DNA from: Gemmataceae bacterium
Lineage (GTDB): Bacteria; Planctomycetota; Planctomycetia; Gemmatales; Gemmataceae
Length of the DNA: 20,616 nucleotides
NCBI GenBank assembly: GCA_020847555.1
Contig: JADLBT010000322.1
Coordinates: 1-20,616, forward strand
Direction: 5' to 3'
Below the pieces are notes generated by a model. That model searched no databases. It worked only from the letters and a program-made list of their open reading frames with translations, and had not been told where the DNA came from. The position numbers were made by a program, and so were the translations under genes. Positions 7,527 to 14,615 of the stretch are shown in pieces. Positions within the stretch are counted from its first letter, which is position 1; each line of letters starts with the position of its first letter.

Positions 7527-8747
7527 TCAGATGGTGGCCGCATCGTACAGCTTCGCGTTGTAGCGCGGATCGGCGCACCACGGCACGCCTCGCTCGGAGG
7601 CTTTCCATCGCTGCACGATGTCCTGGCTGAATTCTTTCTCGGAGTTGACGGGGGCCTGAACGACGGTCAGCGGCCAGTTCTCCATGTACCAGAAGGCCTT
7701 CTGCGGCTCGCCCAGCCACCAGTAATTCCGGGCGTTGGCGGGGGTCTCGCCGGCGGTGAGCAGGAGTTGGTACAGGATCGGGCTGGTGAGCACCTCGTAG
7801 GCGCTGGCGACCGGGTTGCCGCCGATGGTCACAATGGCGTTGGCCGCGTCGTGGTCGCCGTGGCGCACCTCGGTGGCCGACAGGATGCGCTTCGCCGTGC
7901 GGAACTTCCTGGGAGTCACCACCATGGTGGTGGGATTGACCAGGACCGGGTTGCCGGTGTCCGGGTCGAGCAGGTCCACGAAGAGCTGCTCGGCCTCCTG
8001 CACGTCGGACCAGTCGACGAGCTCGGTGGACGCCTTGGCGTTGATGCCGATGGCGTTGGACGCGGTCTGGTAGGTGTTGTAGCTGACCCCCTTCCAGACG
8101 TGGTTGTTGCCGTTGAACGTCTCGGTCGGGCTGACCTTGACCGAGAGGCCGGCGAAGCAGGCCAGCTGCCGCTTCTCCTTGTTCATGCGCAGGCGCTCGC
8201 CGACCTCGCCGGCGCGCTTGAGTACCAGCGCCGTGCGGTCGAAGAAAATCGTCTCCTTGGTGAGCGAGACGATCATGCCGTGCTTGGTCGTGCTGGGCGT
8301 CTCCCAGTACTGCTCGCCGAATCCGATCTCCGGGTATTCCTTGCCCGGGTGGATGGTCTCGCCCTCGCCGGTGATCCGCCCGATGCCGGGGATCTTCTCC
8401 CCGTCGAGCTTGGTCGGCACGTTGCGGAACAGCCGGTCGCCGACGAACACGGCCTGTTCCCAACCCTGGTGGATCTCGCTGAAGATCAGTTGCCCGGTGA
8501 TGTTGCTGAAGGCGGTGACGTCGACTCCCTCGCCCGCGGCCTCCATCACGCTGACCGAGCCCCAGCGGGACAGGTTGCTCTCGTGCAGGCGACTGACCCA
8601 GGACGAGCCGCAGAAGGCCTCGGCCAGTTCGCGCACGCTGAACTCGCCGGTCCGCAGCTCTCCGGCGCCCAGGGCTTCCCGCAGCTTGCCGCAGGTGCCC
8701 CTGAGCCCGTCCGACTCGACCAGCGCTTTGAGGTTTTGTCCGTGCAT
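7527..8747 (-). CDS. Major capsid protein
   Basis: The 406-residue protein sits directly after the protease and decoration genes, the usual place for the major head subunit. It has the long alpha/beta build of capsid proteins, with GQLIFSEIHQGWEQA, an internal FNGNNHVWKGVSYNTYQ region, LVNPTTMVVTPRKF (a nucleotide-independent beta element common in head subunits) and a C-terminal WPLTVVQAPVNSEKEF. An HK97-like fold is expected from context; no diagnostic active site exists. ATG at 8747 has AGAGG 6 bases ahead. Stop at 7527. No signal or membrane segment seen. Confidence 0.85.
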   Translation of the reverse strand: MHGQNLKALVESDGLRGTCGKLREALGAGELRTGEFSVRELAEAFCGSSWVSRLHESNLSRWGSVSVMEAAGEGVDVTAFSNITGQLIFSEIHQGWEQAVFVGDRLFRNVPTKLDGEKIPGIGRITGEGETIHPGKEYPEIGFGEQYWETPSTTKHGMIVSLTKETIFFDRTALVLKRAGEVGERLRMNKEKRQLACFAGLSVKVSPTETFNGNNHVWKGVSYNTYQTASNAIGINAKASTELVDWSDVQEAEQLFVDLLDPDTGNPVLVNPTTMVVTPRKFRTAKRILSATEVRHGDHDAANAIVTIGGNPVASAYEVLTSPILYQLLLTAGETPANARNYWWLGEPQKAFWYMENWPLTVVQAPVNSEKEFSQDIVQRWKASERGVPWCADPRYNAKLYDAATI

Positions 8748-8763
8748 TGCTGACCTCTCGTTG

Positions 8764-9255
8764 TCAGGTGGCGTCGTGGCCGAGCTTCTTGGAGGTGAGG
8801 ACCTTGACCAGTACCTTGGTCTCCGCGTCCTGCTCCTTCTTGCGCCAGACGCGACCTACGGCCCGCGCCAGATCGCTCACCTCCTCGACCTTCTGGGATT
8901 CCAGGGTGCTGGTGGTGTAATCGAGAGCGGCGCCGACCAGGTCGCCGACCTCGAGCGCTGTCGCCGGGCAATCGAACTCGAAAACACCCGCGGTGCTGAC
9001 CCGGAGTCGGTTGGCGGGACCGCCCCCGGCGGCCTTGCCCGCGTTGGCGGACTTGCGCTGGGCGGCCACCCCGGCAAAGTTGGCCGCGAAGTTGTACTGG
9101 GCGGTCGAGAGGTGCGTCAGGGCCTGGTCTTCCGCCGGGTAGAGATTGCCCGTTGACAGACCGACCAGGTCACCGATGTCGCACGACTCGACGGAGAGTA
9201 CGGCCACCACCACGGGCGCCGTGTCGCCGTAGCGGTAGCGGAAAGTGTCAGCCAT
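8764..9255 (-). CDS. Putative head decoration (capsid-stabilising) protein (163 aa)
   Basis: Order protease-decoration-capsid matches many siphophages. Features are a beta-rich pattern with SCDIGDLVGLSTGNLYPAED, FAANFAGVAAQ, VSTAGVFEFDC and ALEVGDLVGAA, close in layout to DUF2190-like decoration proteins in which two GDLV segments frame the fold. ATG at 9255 is preceded by GAGGCG. The C-terminus is Lys-rich. The assignment rests on pattern and order, not on a search. Confidence 0.72.
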   Translation of the reverse strand: MADTFRYRYGDTAPVVVAVLSVESCDIGDLVGLSTGNLYPAEDQALTHLSTAQYNFAANFAGVAAQRKSANAGKAAGGGPANRLRVSTAGVFEFDCPATALEVGDLVGAALDYTTSTLESQKVEEVSDLARAVGRVWRKKEQDAETKVLVKVLTSKKLGHDAT

Positions 9256-9288
9256 GTGTCAGTCGCCTCTACCTCTGGGGTCGCGCAC

Positions 9289-10533
9289 TCACCGTTCCGA
9301 ACGAATGCGCGCCGCGAATTCCTTGGGGTTGGTCACCGAGGGCGCGCCCGAACCGCGGCCCAGGCTGCGGGTGCGGCCGAGCAGGGCCTTGCGGTCCTCC
9401 ACGAGGACCCGCATGGCCCTGGTGCCCGGGGCGTTCAGGAGTTGCTCCAGAAAGACCCGGGTGCGGGCTTCTTTCGGCAGCCTCGCAGCCTCCATCAGCT
9501 TGCGGGCCTTCTTGCGCTTGGCCGCCATCCGGTCGCGGACCTCGAAGGCATCGACCTGCTCGACGAGTCGGCGCACGCCCGGGAACTTCCGGGCGAGGGC
9601 CGCCACCGATTCCTTCATTTTCCGGTCCTCGTCGTCGTCCTCGTCGTCGTCGCAAGCCTCCTCGGCGGTCTCTTCCTCGCCGTCGTCCGCGGCCGCGGAC
9701 GTGTCCGGGTCGGAGTCGTCCTCCTCTCCCTTGGACAGCGTGTCGATGGCGTGACTGATCTTGGCCTTGATGGCGTCGGCGTCGAGGGTGTCGTCCAGCA
9801 CGATGGCCGAGATCATGTCGGCCAGGTGCTGCCGCCAGTCGCCCGCGCCCGAACCGGCATCCGCGCCGTCGTCCGCGTCGAGGTCCAGGCCGTCGTCATC
9901 GGAGGCGTCGTCCGCGTCGAGGTCCAGGCCGTCGTCGTCCAGGACCGCCTGCTCGTCGTCGCTGTCGTCCTGCTCGATGATTCGCCGGGTTTTCTTCGCT
10001 GCCACGTCTCGTTCCTCGAAAAGTCCCCTGGTGGTTGCCGGGTCGCGGACGAGGTCCACCGACCGCACCTTGACGATTTCCTCGACCACCCAGGCATCCC
10101 CTTTCCGGGAGCCCCGAGCGTCGGCGTTGTGACTGAGTCCGTAGCTGTTGGGCATCCGCTCGGCCGCTTCGCAGACGCGACGGGCCAGCGGATGGGATTT
10201 CAGAAAGTGCAGATCCGCGTACAGGCCGTCATCGGCCAGGTGGACGCCTTGCAAGACGCCGAAGCCGTCCTCGGCATCTCGCCGCTCGGAGGGGTCGTCC
10301 GGGTGGTTGACGTTGACCTTGGCGCCCTCGTAGAGCGGGATGGCCTCTTCCAGCGCCCGGCGACTGTAGACTCGCCGCTCGACGTCGGGGTCGTCGTCGA
10401 TCCCGTTGGCGCTCTCCAGGCCGAGGATTTTCACGCCGCGAATGATGCCGCGGGCGCGGTCCACCCGACCCGCCGAAGCGACATCCTCGCGGAGGGTGAC
10501 GGTCCGGTATCGTTGGTTGATCCGCGTCGCCAT
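9289..10533 (-). CDS. Prohead protease with acidic scaffold-like C-terminal region (414 aa)
   Basis: Residues 1-170 form the protease: VNVNHPDD with His77, the serine segment PNSYGLSHNADARG with Ser134 (about 129-141), and VRSVDLVRDPATT at 157-168, a layout typical of phage head maturation proteases. Residues 185-305 are strongly acidic and include a duplicated 13-residue block; residues 305-414 are basic-helical and end RIRSER. Such fusions usually combine protease and internal scaffold. The start could be ATG 10533 or ATG 10551 (six residues longer, MRHNRR); both lie in a perfect inverted repeat, so translation may be controlled there. I chose 10533 without a clear ribosome site. Confidence 0.83.
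   Translation of the reverse strand: MATRINQRYRTVTLREDVASAGRVDRARGIIRGVKILGLESANGIDDDPDVERRVYSRRALEEAIPLYEGAKVNVNHPDDPSERRDAEDGFGVLQGVHLADDGLYADLHFLKSHPLARRVCEAAERMPNSYGLSHNADARGSRKGDAWVVEEIVKVRSVDLVRDPATTRGLFEERDVAAKKTRRIIEQDDSDDEQAVLDDDGLDLDADDASDDDGLDLDADDGADAGSGAGDWRQHLADMISAIVLDDTLDADAIKAKISHAIDTLSKGEEDDSDPDTSAAADDGEEETAEEACDDDEDDDEDRKMKESVAALARKFPGVRRLVEQVDAFEVRDRMAAKRKKARKLMEAARLPKEARTRVFLEQLLNAPGTRAMRVLVEDRKALLGRTRSLGRGSGAPSVTNPKEFAARIRSER
9868..9945 (-). repeat. 39-bp tandem duplication in protease acidic region
   Basis: Positions 9868-9897 and 9907-9936 are identical; the repeat length is 39 bases. It encodes DDDGLDLDADDAS followed by DDDGLDLDADDGA, both in the acidic linker of the protease-scaffold protein. 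It extends a flexible acidic segment and should not alter the catalytic part. Confidence 0.85.
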
Positions 10534-10561
10534 GCGGCGATTGTGCCGCATGGCGACGCGG
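10522..10561 (-). promoter_or_regulatory. Perfect 17-bp inverted repeat over the protease start codon(s)
   Basis: Arms 10522-10538 and 10545-10561 are exact reverse complements with a 6-base loop. In the mRNA, the first possible ATG (10551) lies in the 5' arm and the second (10533) in the 3' arm, so the hairpin would hide both. It could act as a translation switch or as a DNA operator. The strongest structure near any start codon in this window. Confidence 0.8.
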
Positions 10562-10570
10562 GGAAGAAAC
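10558..10570 (-). promoter_or_regulatory. Intergenic box, GTTTSTTCCCCGC type (copy ahead of protease)
   Basis: On the minus strand it reads GTTTCTTCCCCGC; nine bases later follows CGGCACAAT, inside the hairpin. Similar box-plus-CGGCA pairs precede the 343-aa gene and the large terminase gene. Confidence 0.5.
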
Positions 10571-10598
10571 GGGCGCTCGCGGCTCTCCTGCTACTCCG

Positions 10599-10916
10599 TC
10601 ATGAGTCACCGTCTTTCTTTGGCCGCCCCCGCGGCCGCTTCGGCTTCGGCTTCTCCTCTGCGGGAGCAGCCTTGCGGGGTCGGCCGCCCTTCGGCTTCTC
10701 CGCAGGTCCCGGCGACCGCTCAAACTCGACAGCGCTGACGCCCAGCGCCTGGCACAGCGCCACGACCGTATCCCACCCCGGCACCCGCCGGCCCTGCTCG
10801 ATCCCCTCCACGCTGCGTCCCGCTACCCCGGCACGCCGACCCAGCTCGTCTCTGGATAGCCCGGCAGATTCGCGCAACTCGCGGAGCCTGCCCGCAAACC
10901 AGCTTGCGTCTACCAC
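10599..10916 (-). CDS. XRE-family DNA-binding regulator with AT-hook-like tail (105 aa)
   Basis: Residues about 8-62 form an XRE helix-turn-helix (RLRELRESAGLSRDELGRRAG, then SVEGIEQGRRVPGWDTVVAL, ALGVSAVEFERS), as in phage repressors and plasmid regulators. The tail has two AT-hook-like basic cores: GRPRK near 78-82 and RGRPKK near 96-101. The start is GTG at 10916 with a short leader and only a weak ribosome site. It is divergent from a plus-strand small-gene cassette, and the repeated TACGA/TGACGTA boxes between them are its likely targets. It sits inside the head operon, just upstream of the protease gene. Confidence 0.88.
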   Translation of the reverse strand: MVDASWFAGRLRELRESAGLSRDELGRRAGVAGRSVEGIEQGRRVPGWDTVVALCQALGVSAVEFERSPGPAEKPKGGRPRKAAPAEEKPKPKRPRGRPKKDGDS

Positions 10917-10950
10917 TGTACACCCGATCTGAAAATCCCGAAAAACATAC

Positions 10951-10986
10951 TACGAATGACGTAGACAGAGTACGACACCTGACGTA
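10951..10986. promoter_or_regulatory. Candidate operator: two TACGA...TGACGTA boxes
   Basis: Box 1 (10951-10963) reads TACGA-A-TGACGTA and box 2 (10971-10986) reads TACGA-CACC-TGACGTA. Each is an imperfect TACG/CGTA dyad. They lie in the AT-richer gap between the XRE gene and the plus-strand cassette and cover the -35 and spacer of the plus promoter, so repression by steric blocking is plausible. The different spacing inside the two boxes is a weakness. Confidence 0.5.
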
Positions 10987-10990
10987 TCAT
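10962..10990 (+). promoter_or_regulatory. Sigma70-like promoter for the small-gene cassette
   Basis: A -35 TAGACA (10962-10967, 5/6) and a -10 TATCAT (10985-10990, 5/6) are separated by 17 bases. A transcript would start near 10997, about 35 bases before the first gene's ATG. Confidence 0.6.
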
Positions 10991-11032
10991 ATGGGTGTCG
11001 GTGGTGAAGGTCAACGTCCAAGGAGGTCGGTG

Positions 11033-11194
11033 ATGAAGGTCAACGTGCTGCTGGCGGTCTTCGGTGCCCTGGTCCTCGGGTGCGTGGTGTGGGTGCTGGC
11101 GACGCAGAGCCTGGCCGCGGTGGCGGGCTGCTGGTGGTGTGCGGTGGTGCTGGCTGGCCTGGGACGACTGAAGGACCAGCAGCGGCTGGTGTAA
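11033..11194 (+). CDS. Small membrane protein (53 aa)
   Basis: AGGAGG at 11021-11026 lies 6 bases before the ATG, a textbook ribosome site. The peptide MKVNVLLAVFGALVLGCVVW forms one hydrophobic segment and a second follows (SLAAVAGCWWCAVVLAGL), leaving a short charged tail KDQQRLV. A two-span membrane protein is likely. First gene of the plus-strand cassette. Function unknown; a holin-like role cannot be assigned. Confidence 0.78.
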   Translation: MKVNVLLAVFGALVLGCVVWVLATQSLAAVAGCWWCAVVLAGLGRLKDQQRLV

Positions 11195-11220
11195 GGCCGA
11201 AACGGGAACGCCCTCCCGCC

Positions 11221-11237
11221 TGTCCGTGACGCGGACA
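11221..11237 (+). other. Weak 6-bp hairpin between the two membrane peptide genes
   Basis: TGTCCG and CGGACA flank a 5-base loop. No T-tract follows. It is far weaker than the three hairpins downstream and may be chance. Confidence 0.25.
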
Positions 11238-11266
11238 CTGAAGAAGCCCTGTGAGGAGTGATGACG

Positions 11267-11347
11267 ATGGTGAGTTTTGCCCTGTCGGCGGTGGTCGTGG
11301 CGGTGGTCGGCTATCTGGCCGGCGTCGCGGTCGCGATCCTGTCGTAA
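11267..11347 (+). CDS. Single-span membrane micropeptide (26 aa)
   Basis: The frame MVSFALSAVVVAVVGYLAG then VAVAILS and a TAA stop. GAGGAG at 11253-11258 is 8 bases before this ATG; an ATG at 11261 would leave only 2 bases, so the later start is preferred. It is almost entirely hydrophobic, a clear transmembrane helix. A strong hairpin follows the stop. Membrane peptides of this size include type I toxins and small regulators; nothing here decides between them. Confidence 0.65.
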   Translation: MVSFALSAVVVAVVGYLAGVAVAILS

Positions 11348-11358
11348 CGGTGTTCCCC

Positions 11359-11384
11359 GCGGGGGCCGAGTCGTCGGCCCCCGC
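11359..11384 (+). terminator. Hairpin terminator-like, 11-bp perfect stem
   Basis: GCGGGGGCCGA and its reverse complement flank a 4-base GTCG loop, 11 bases after the micropeptide stop. The run after the stem is short of T (TTCACCCCTT), so efficiency is uncertain. Confidence 0.65.
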
Positions 11385-11413
11385 TTCACCCCTTCGCCCT
11401 GGAGATGCTGACG

Positions 11414-11650
11414 ATGGCCGAGATGATCGACGTTGAGGTGTGGGTGCTGATCGACGAGGCAGGAGACTACGCGATCGCCAAGGACGACGCCGCTCTCGTC
11501 GAGGCTTACGAGAACGACGTGCAGTCCATCGGTGACGCGGGTTGTACGCGGCGGGTCAAGGTGTCGCTCGAGGTGCCCCGTCCCGAGCCGATGGTCCTGT
11601 CCGGCACCGTGCCGGCGGAGCCGAGCGAGGGCAAGCTGACCGTGGCGTGA
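11414..11650 (+). CDS. Small conserved-looking protein, unknown function (78 aa)
   Basis: ATG at 11414 is preceded by GGAG at 9 bases; an ATG at 11405 would overlap that ribosome site. The sequence MAEMIDVEVWVLIDEAGDYA has a beta-hairpin feel, then a helical segment (DDAALVEAYENDVQSIG) and RRVKVSLEVPRPEPMVLSGTVP near the end. Short proteins of this type seem familiar from planctomycete genomes, a recollection I cannot verify here. Framed by hairpins at 11359-11384 and 11657-11685. Confidence 0.75.
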   Translation: MAEMIDVEVWVLIDEAGDYAIAKDDAALVEAYENDVQSIGDAGCTRRVKVSLEVPRPEPMVLSGTVPAEPSEGKLTVA

Positions 11651-11656
11651 GTTCCC

Positions 11657-11685
11657 GGCCCGCGCTGGACGCTCCAGCGCGGGCC
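11657..11685 (+). terminator. Hairpin terminator, 13-bp perfect stem
   Basis: GGCCCGCGCTGGA pairs with its exact complement over a 3-base loop, followed by TTTCCTTTCT. This is the best intrinsic terminator in the window, although the next gene's ribosome site (GGAGG) starts immediately after. Confidence 0.8.
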
Positions 11686-11707
11686 TTTCCTTTCTGGAGG
11701 TGCAACC

Positions 11708-11896
11708 ATGTGGAACCTGTTCGCAGCCCTGCGGCGCCTGGCCGCTGCGCTCAACGCGATGGCCGACCTGATCGACGCGGCCAACGGCCGGCTGGCCTCG
11801 ATGCTGGCTGTCGAGGACAAGCCACCCCTGGACGTGACGCCGCCCGAATCGACCGCGGAGGCGGAGCCGGCAACGGCCGGCCGCCGGCGGAAGTGA
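11708..11896 (+). CDS. Small amphipathic protein, unknown function (62 aa)
   Basis: GGAGGTG precedes the ATG by about 6 bases. The first 35 residues (MWNLFAALRRLAAALNAMA...) form an Ala/Leu-rich helix with Arg, and the tail is Pro/Glu/Thr-rich and ends with basic AGRRRK. A small helix-plus-tail protein; it may bind nucleic acid or membrane surfaces. Last gene in the cassette; a hairpin follows. Confidence 0.75.
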   Translation: MWNLFAALRRLAAALNAMADLIDAANGRLASMLAVEDKPPLDVTPPESTAEAEPATAGRRRK

Positions 11897-11903
11897 CAGC
11901 ACG

Positions 11904-11931
11904 GCAGCCCCGGGAAGATTCCCGGGGCTGC
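11904..11931. terminator. Bidirectional hairpin terminator between convergent genes
   Basis: GCAGCCCCGGGA pairs with TCCCGGGGCTGC over an AGAT loop (12-bp stem). It sits between the plus-strand 62-aa gene and the minus-strand head protein gene, whose stop is at 11937. It may end transcription from both sides, which would require the protease-capsid genes to have their own promoter or read-through. Confidence 0.7.
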
Positions 11932-11936
11932 TTCGT

Positions 11937-13313
11937 TCAATCCTCCAGGTATCCGTACCGCCTCGCACGCCGCAGTGCCGCCTCCCGCTCTGCCAGCAAC
12001 TGCCGCACTGCCTCCACCCGTGCTGTCCGCTGCCGTGTCGTCTCCGCCCGGATCTCCGGCGTGGTGAGCAATCGCCCGTCCGGGGCGAGAAAGTCCGCCC
12101 ACGCGGGGCGCGTGCCCACGGCAGCCTGCACGGCATCGTAACGCCGCGTGCCCACGGCCAGGCGACGCTTCCGCTCCGAGGTCGAGTTCCACCAGGACGA
12201 GTACGTCACGGGATCGGGCACCGCGGCAGCGGCCAGCGTCGGCTCGTAGGACGGATCGCGCCGCGCGGCTGCCGGTGGTGCCAGTACGGGCGTCAACCAG
12301 CAACGGCAGTTCGGAGCGGGTGTCCCGTCAGCTTCCAGCGGTGGGCGTGGCATCCGGTCGTATCCGAGCTGCCCCGGCTTCGGGTCGCGGTAGTAGATCG
12401 TCCCCGACCGGGCAGCATGTTCGGGCCGGGTGTGTTCGTCCAGCGTGGCGTGGACCTGATAACCCACGACGAGGTTGCCCAATGACTCGTGCGTCTGCAT
12501 CTGGGTTTCGTGGGCGATCCTCAGCCCCTCCGTTCGCGCCACCCGCCGCGCCGACGACTCGACCCCCTGCACGGCGGGCAGGATGTCCTGCACGAGCTGC
12601 TGCCGCGTCCTGCCCGAGGCGTATCCAGCCGTGACGATCCCCGCCAGGTGTTCCGGCTCGGCCAGGACGGTCAGCCCGCGCAAGCGGTCCACCCACGAGG
12701 TCCCCGCCATCGGTGCCCGGACGATCCGGTCCGTCTCGGCGGGACCCAGCGGCGGGAACAGGATGTCGAGGATCAGGGAGCGAGCCCGCGCGTCGCTGAC
12801 GGGTGCGAGCGGCAGGGTGGGGTCCAGTGCGTGAAACAGCGGCAGCCCGGCCCATGCCCGCCTGCCGAACACGTCGAGTTTATCCGCAGAGCCAGGCTGT
12901 GCGTCGGTGGGGAATTGATCCGCCCAGGCGAACTCTCCTGACTCGTCCTGGCCCAGCAGCACAGCCTCGGTCACCGGGCGCCCTCTACGGCGCGCCACCG
13001 TGGCCAGGAGGTGCGGCAGTGGGGTCTCGCGGACCAGCGCCTGCGCGGCGGTCCTGCGGCCCCAGGCGGCGGTGTCGCGCAGCGAGTGATAGATGGCCTG
13101 GGCGAGTGCGGGCAGGAGTCGGTGGAGGTGTTCGCGAGCGGCGCGGTAGACCTTGTGCGGGTCGGTGCCAGGTTGCTCGGGCAGGGCGCGGGCGAGGTCC
13201 CGCAGCAGGGCGCGGACGACCCGGCCGGCGGCGTCCGCGGATCGGTCGGCCTGGACAAGAGCATCCACCTGCCGACAGGCGGCGCGGGCTGCGAGGCGGG
13301 ATTGCGGGGTCAT
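11937..13313 (-). CDS. Mu F / SPP1 gp7-like minor head protein (458 aa)
   Basis: The C-terminal half carries the Mu-F head morphogenesis signature: GRTRQQLVQDILPAV, SARRVARTEGLRIAHETQM at 254-272, LDEHTRPEHA at 291-300 and NCRCWLTPVL at 335-344, where the Cys and His positions of the family are seen. The N-terminal 200 residues are helical. The family protein joins the portal inside the capsid and may be ejected with DNA. ATG at 13313 overlaps the TGA of the 343-aa gene as ATGA, so the longer upstream frame is a shadow. The extra about 110 C-terminal residues after the motif are Arg/Ala-rich. Confidence 0.83.
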   Translation of the reverse strand: MTPQSRLAARAACRQVDALVQADRSADAAGRVVRALLRDLARALPEQPGTDPHKVYRAAREHLHRLLPALAQAIYHSLRDTAAWGRRTAAQALVRETPLPHLLATVARRRGRPVTEAVLLGQDESGEFAWADQFPTDAQPGSADKLDVFGRRAWAGLPLFHALDPTLPLAPVSDARARSLILDILFPPLGPAETDRIVRAPMAGTSWVDRLRGLTVLAEPEHLAGIVTAGYASGRTRQQLVQDILPAVQGVESSARRVARTEGLRIAHETQMQTHESLGNLVVGYQVHATLDEHTRPEHAARSGTIYYRDPKPGQLGYDRMPRPPLEADGTPAPNCRCWLTPVLAPPAAARRDPSYEPTLAAAAVPDPVTYSSWWNSTSERKRRLAVGTRRYDAVQAAVGTRPAWADFLAPDGRLLTTPEIRAETTRQRTARVEAVRQLLAEREAALRRARRYGYLED

Positions 13314-14341
13314 TTGCCGGACCCCTGCCGCTTCCGCCCCGAGCCTTTGACTCGCTTGCCGCCCACGAAGTGGATGCGCCGGCCGCGCTTGTCGGTGATG
13401 GTGCCGGTGAACCCTGCCTCCGTCAACGCAAGGATAATGAGGTTGCGGCCGCGACGAGTTTGCTTCTGCTCCAGCAGCCGTCGCTTCCGCTTGCGCGTCG
13501 GTCTTGTCCCCCTGCCGCCCAGCAGCCCCCAAAAGCGCTTCTTCTTCGGCCGATCCTCGCGATGAGGGCCGACGAACGTGGCCCGGTGCGCCTCGTCCCT
13601 GGCCCGGTCGTACTGCTTCTGGAAGTGCGCGACGTTCCGCTCGGCGCGGTCGAGTTCCGCTCGAAGACTCCCCGGCAGCGCAGCCATCGGACCGTACTTG
13701 CCGGCTCGCGTCTCCAGGTCGGAGTGATGGTTCTGAGCGGCCTGGAGAGCGGAGCGGAGCTGCTCGGCGTCCTCCTCGCGCGGGTGCGGAGTCCTGGCGG
13801 CTTGCTGCTGCCGCGGCAGTGCGGTCGGCCTGGGCGAGGGTGAGGGGGCGGCAGTGGGCTTCTGCTGCACGTTTGCCGCCGCCAGCTTCTCCAGCCGGCC
13901 GTGAGCCGTCACGGCAGCCCGGAGTTGCTTGCCCTTTGTCCGCAGCGCCGCCTCGTTGCTCGCTGCCTTGAAAAGGCGATTCTGTGCCGCGGCAATCTTC
14001 GCGGGCTTCCGGCTCCGCTTCGCGGCCGCCAGGGCCACGCGGGCCTGGTACACCTGCGCGCCCGCGGACTTCTGCCGCTGCGCGTGGCGAGCCAGGGCAG
14101 CCCCGACCCTCGCCGCCGCCTTCTGCACGCGGGCATGGACCGCGGCATGGTCGATGGCCCTGGCCTTCGGCTTCGGCTTTGAGTTGTTCTTTTGGCCGGG
14201 CGCCGGCCTGGCTGCGGTCACGCGCTTGCCGTCGCGGTAGGTGAGTTTCCGGCCGCGCTTGTCGGTGATGGTGCCGGAGAAGCCGGCCTCCATCAAGGCG
14301 CGAAGCAGGCGGTGACGGCGCATGCGGCGGATGGTGTCCAT
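13310..14341 (-). CDS. Basic virion-associated protein with the 27-aa EAGF-GTI-DK motif at both ends (343 aa)
   Basis: The protein is extremely basic and Ala/Gln-rich. Residues 15-41 and 305-331 carry the motif AL-EAGF(S/T)GTITDKRGR...GKRV. Between them lie long helical, coiled-coil-like Ala/Lys/Arg stretches (about 65-155 and 185-255), a Pro-rich linker (162-182), and a Lys-rich region (RPKKKRFWG at 264-272). The basic charge suggests DNA or acidic-protein binding inside the head. ATG 14341 is chosen because it follows the previous stop by 37 bases and sits behind a shared upstream box; the longer frame starts inside the previous gene. Gene order portal, then this, then Mu-F protein suggests an internal or ejected head protein. 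No family recognised. Confidence 0.72.
   Translation of the reverse strand: MDTIRRMRRHRLLRALMEAGFSGTITDKRGRKLTYRDGKRVTAARPAPGQKNNSKPKPKARAIDHAAVHARVQKAAARVGAALARHAQRQKSAGAQVYQARVALAAAKRSRKPAKIAAAQNRLFKAASNEAALRTKGKQLRAAVTAHGRLEKLAAANVQQKPTAAPSPSPRPTALPRQQQAARTPHPREEDAEQLRSALQAAQNHHSDLETRAGKYGPMAALPGSLRAELDRAERNVAHFQKQYDRARDEAHRATFVGPHREDRPKKKRFWGLLGGRGTRPTRKRKRRLLEQKQTRRGRNLIILALTEAGFTGTITDKRGRRIHFVGGKRVKGSGRKRQGSGK
13349..13429 (-). repeat. 27-residue motif, copy 2 (C-terminal end of 343-aa protein)
   Basis: Encodes ALTEAGFTGTITDKRGR then IHFVGGKRV. At least 27 bases (13381-13407) are identical to 14251-14277 in copy 1, showing recent common origin in DNA. Confidence 0.85.
14219..14299 (-). 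repeat. 27-residue motif, copy 1 (N-terminal end of 343-aa protein)
   Basis: Encodes ALMEAGFSGTITDKRGR then KLTYRDGKRV at residues 15-41. Closely matches copies 2 and 3. Confidence 0.85.
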
Positions 14342-14366
14342 TCCGGCATTGTGCCGGGGAGATGGA

Positions 14367-14379
14367 GGCGGGAACAAAC
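14367..14379 (-). promoter_or_regulatory. Intergenic box, GTTTGTTCCCGCC type (copy ahead of 343-aa gene)
   Basis: On the minus strand it begins right after the stop of the 71-aa gene. Ten bases later comes CGGCACAATGCCGG, a 6-bp hairpin (14343-14357) just before the ATG. Same layout as at 10558 and 20099. Confidence 0.55.
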
Positions 14380-14594
14380 TAGCGCATCCAGCCGCGGCCC
14401 TCGTCGTCACCGAGCAGGGCGTTGAGGCCGGCCAGGTCCTCGTCGCTGTACTGCCTCATCAGGCGGTCGAACTCGGCCTGCATCTCGGACCACAGCACGG
14501 CCAACCGATCCGGACGGAGGAGATTCACCGCCATCTCGGAGGTGTAACAGCCGATCAGGTGCAGAATGGTTTCCAGCCGCCGCAGCGTCTTCAT
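14379..14594 (-). CDS. Small helical phage protein (71 aa)
   Basis: MKTLRRLETILHLIGCYTSE, then MAVNLLRPDRLAVLWSEMQAEF and DLAGLNALLGDDEGRGWMR. It appears helical and amphipathic, with an acidic end. ATG at 14594 is preceded by GAGCGAGG. It lies 21 bases after a 31-aa frame and 37 before the 343-aa gene. No family recognised. Confidence 0.7.
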   Translation of the reverse strand: MKTLRRLETILHLIGCYTSEMAVNLLRPDRLAVLWSEMQAEFDRLMRQYSDEDLAGLNALLGDDEGRGWMR

Positions 14595-14615
14595 CGCGGG
14601 CCTCGCTCGTCGGGA

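Noticed and set aside
12803..13843. Plus-strand frame opposite the Mu-F and 343-aa genes
   Set aside because: No start context, no recognisable domain, and strong minus-strand genes cover the same bases.
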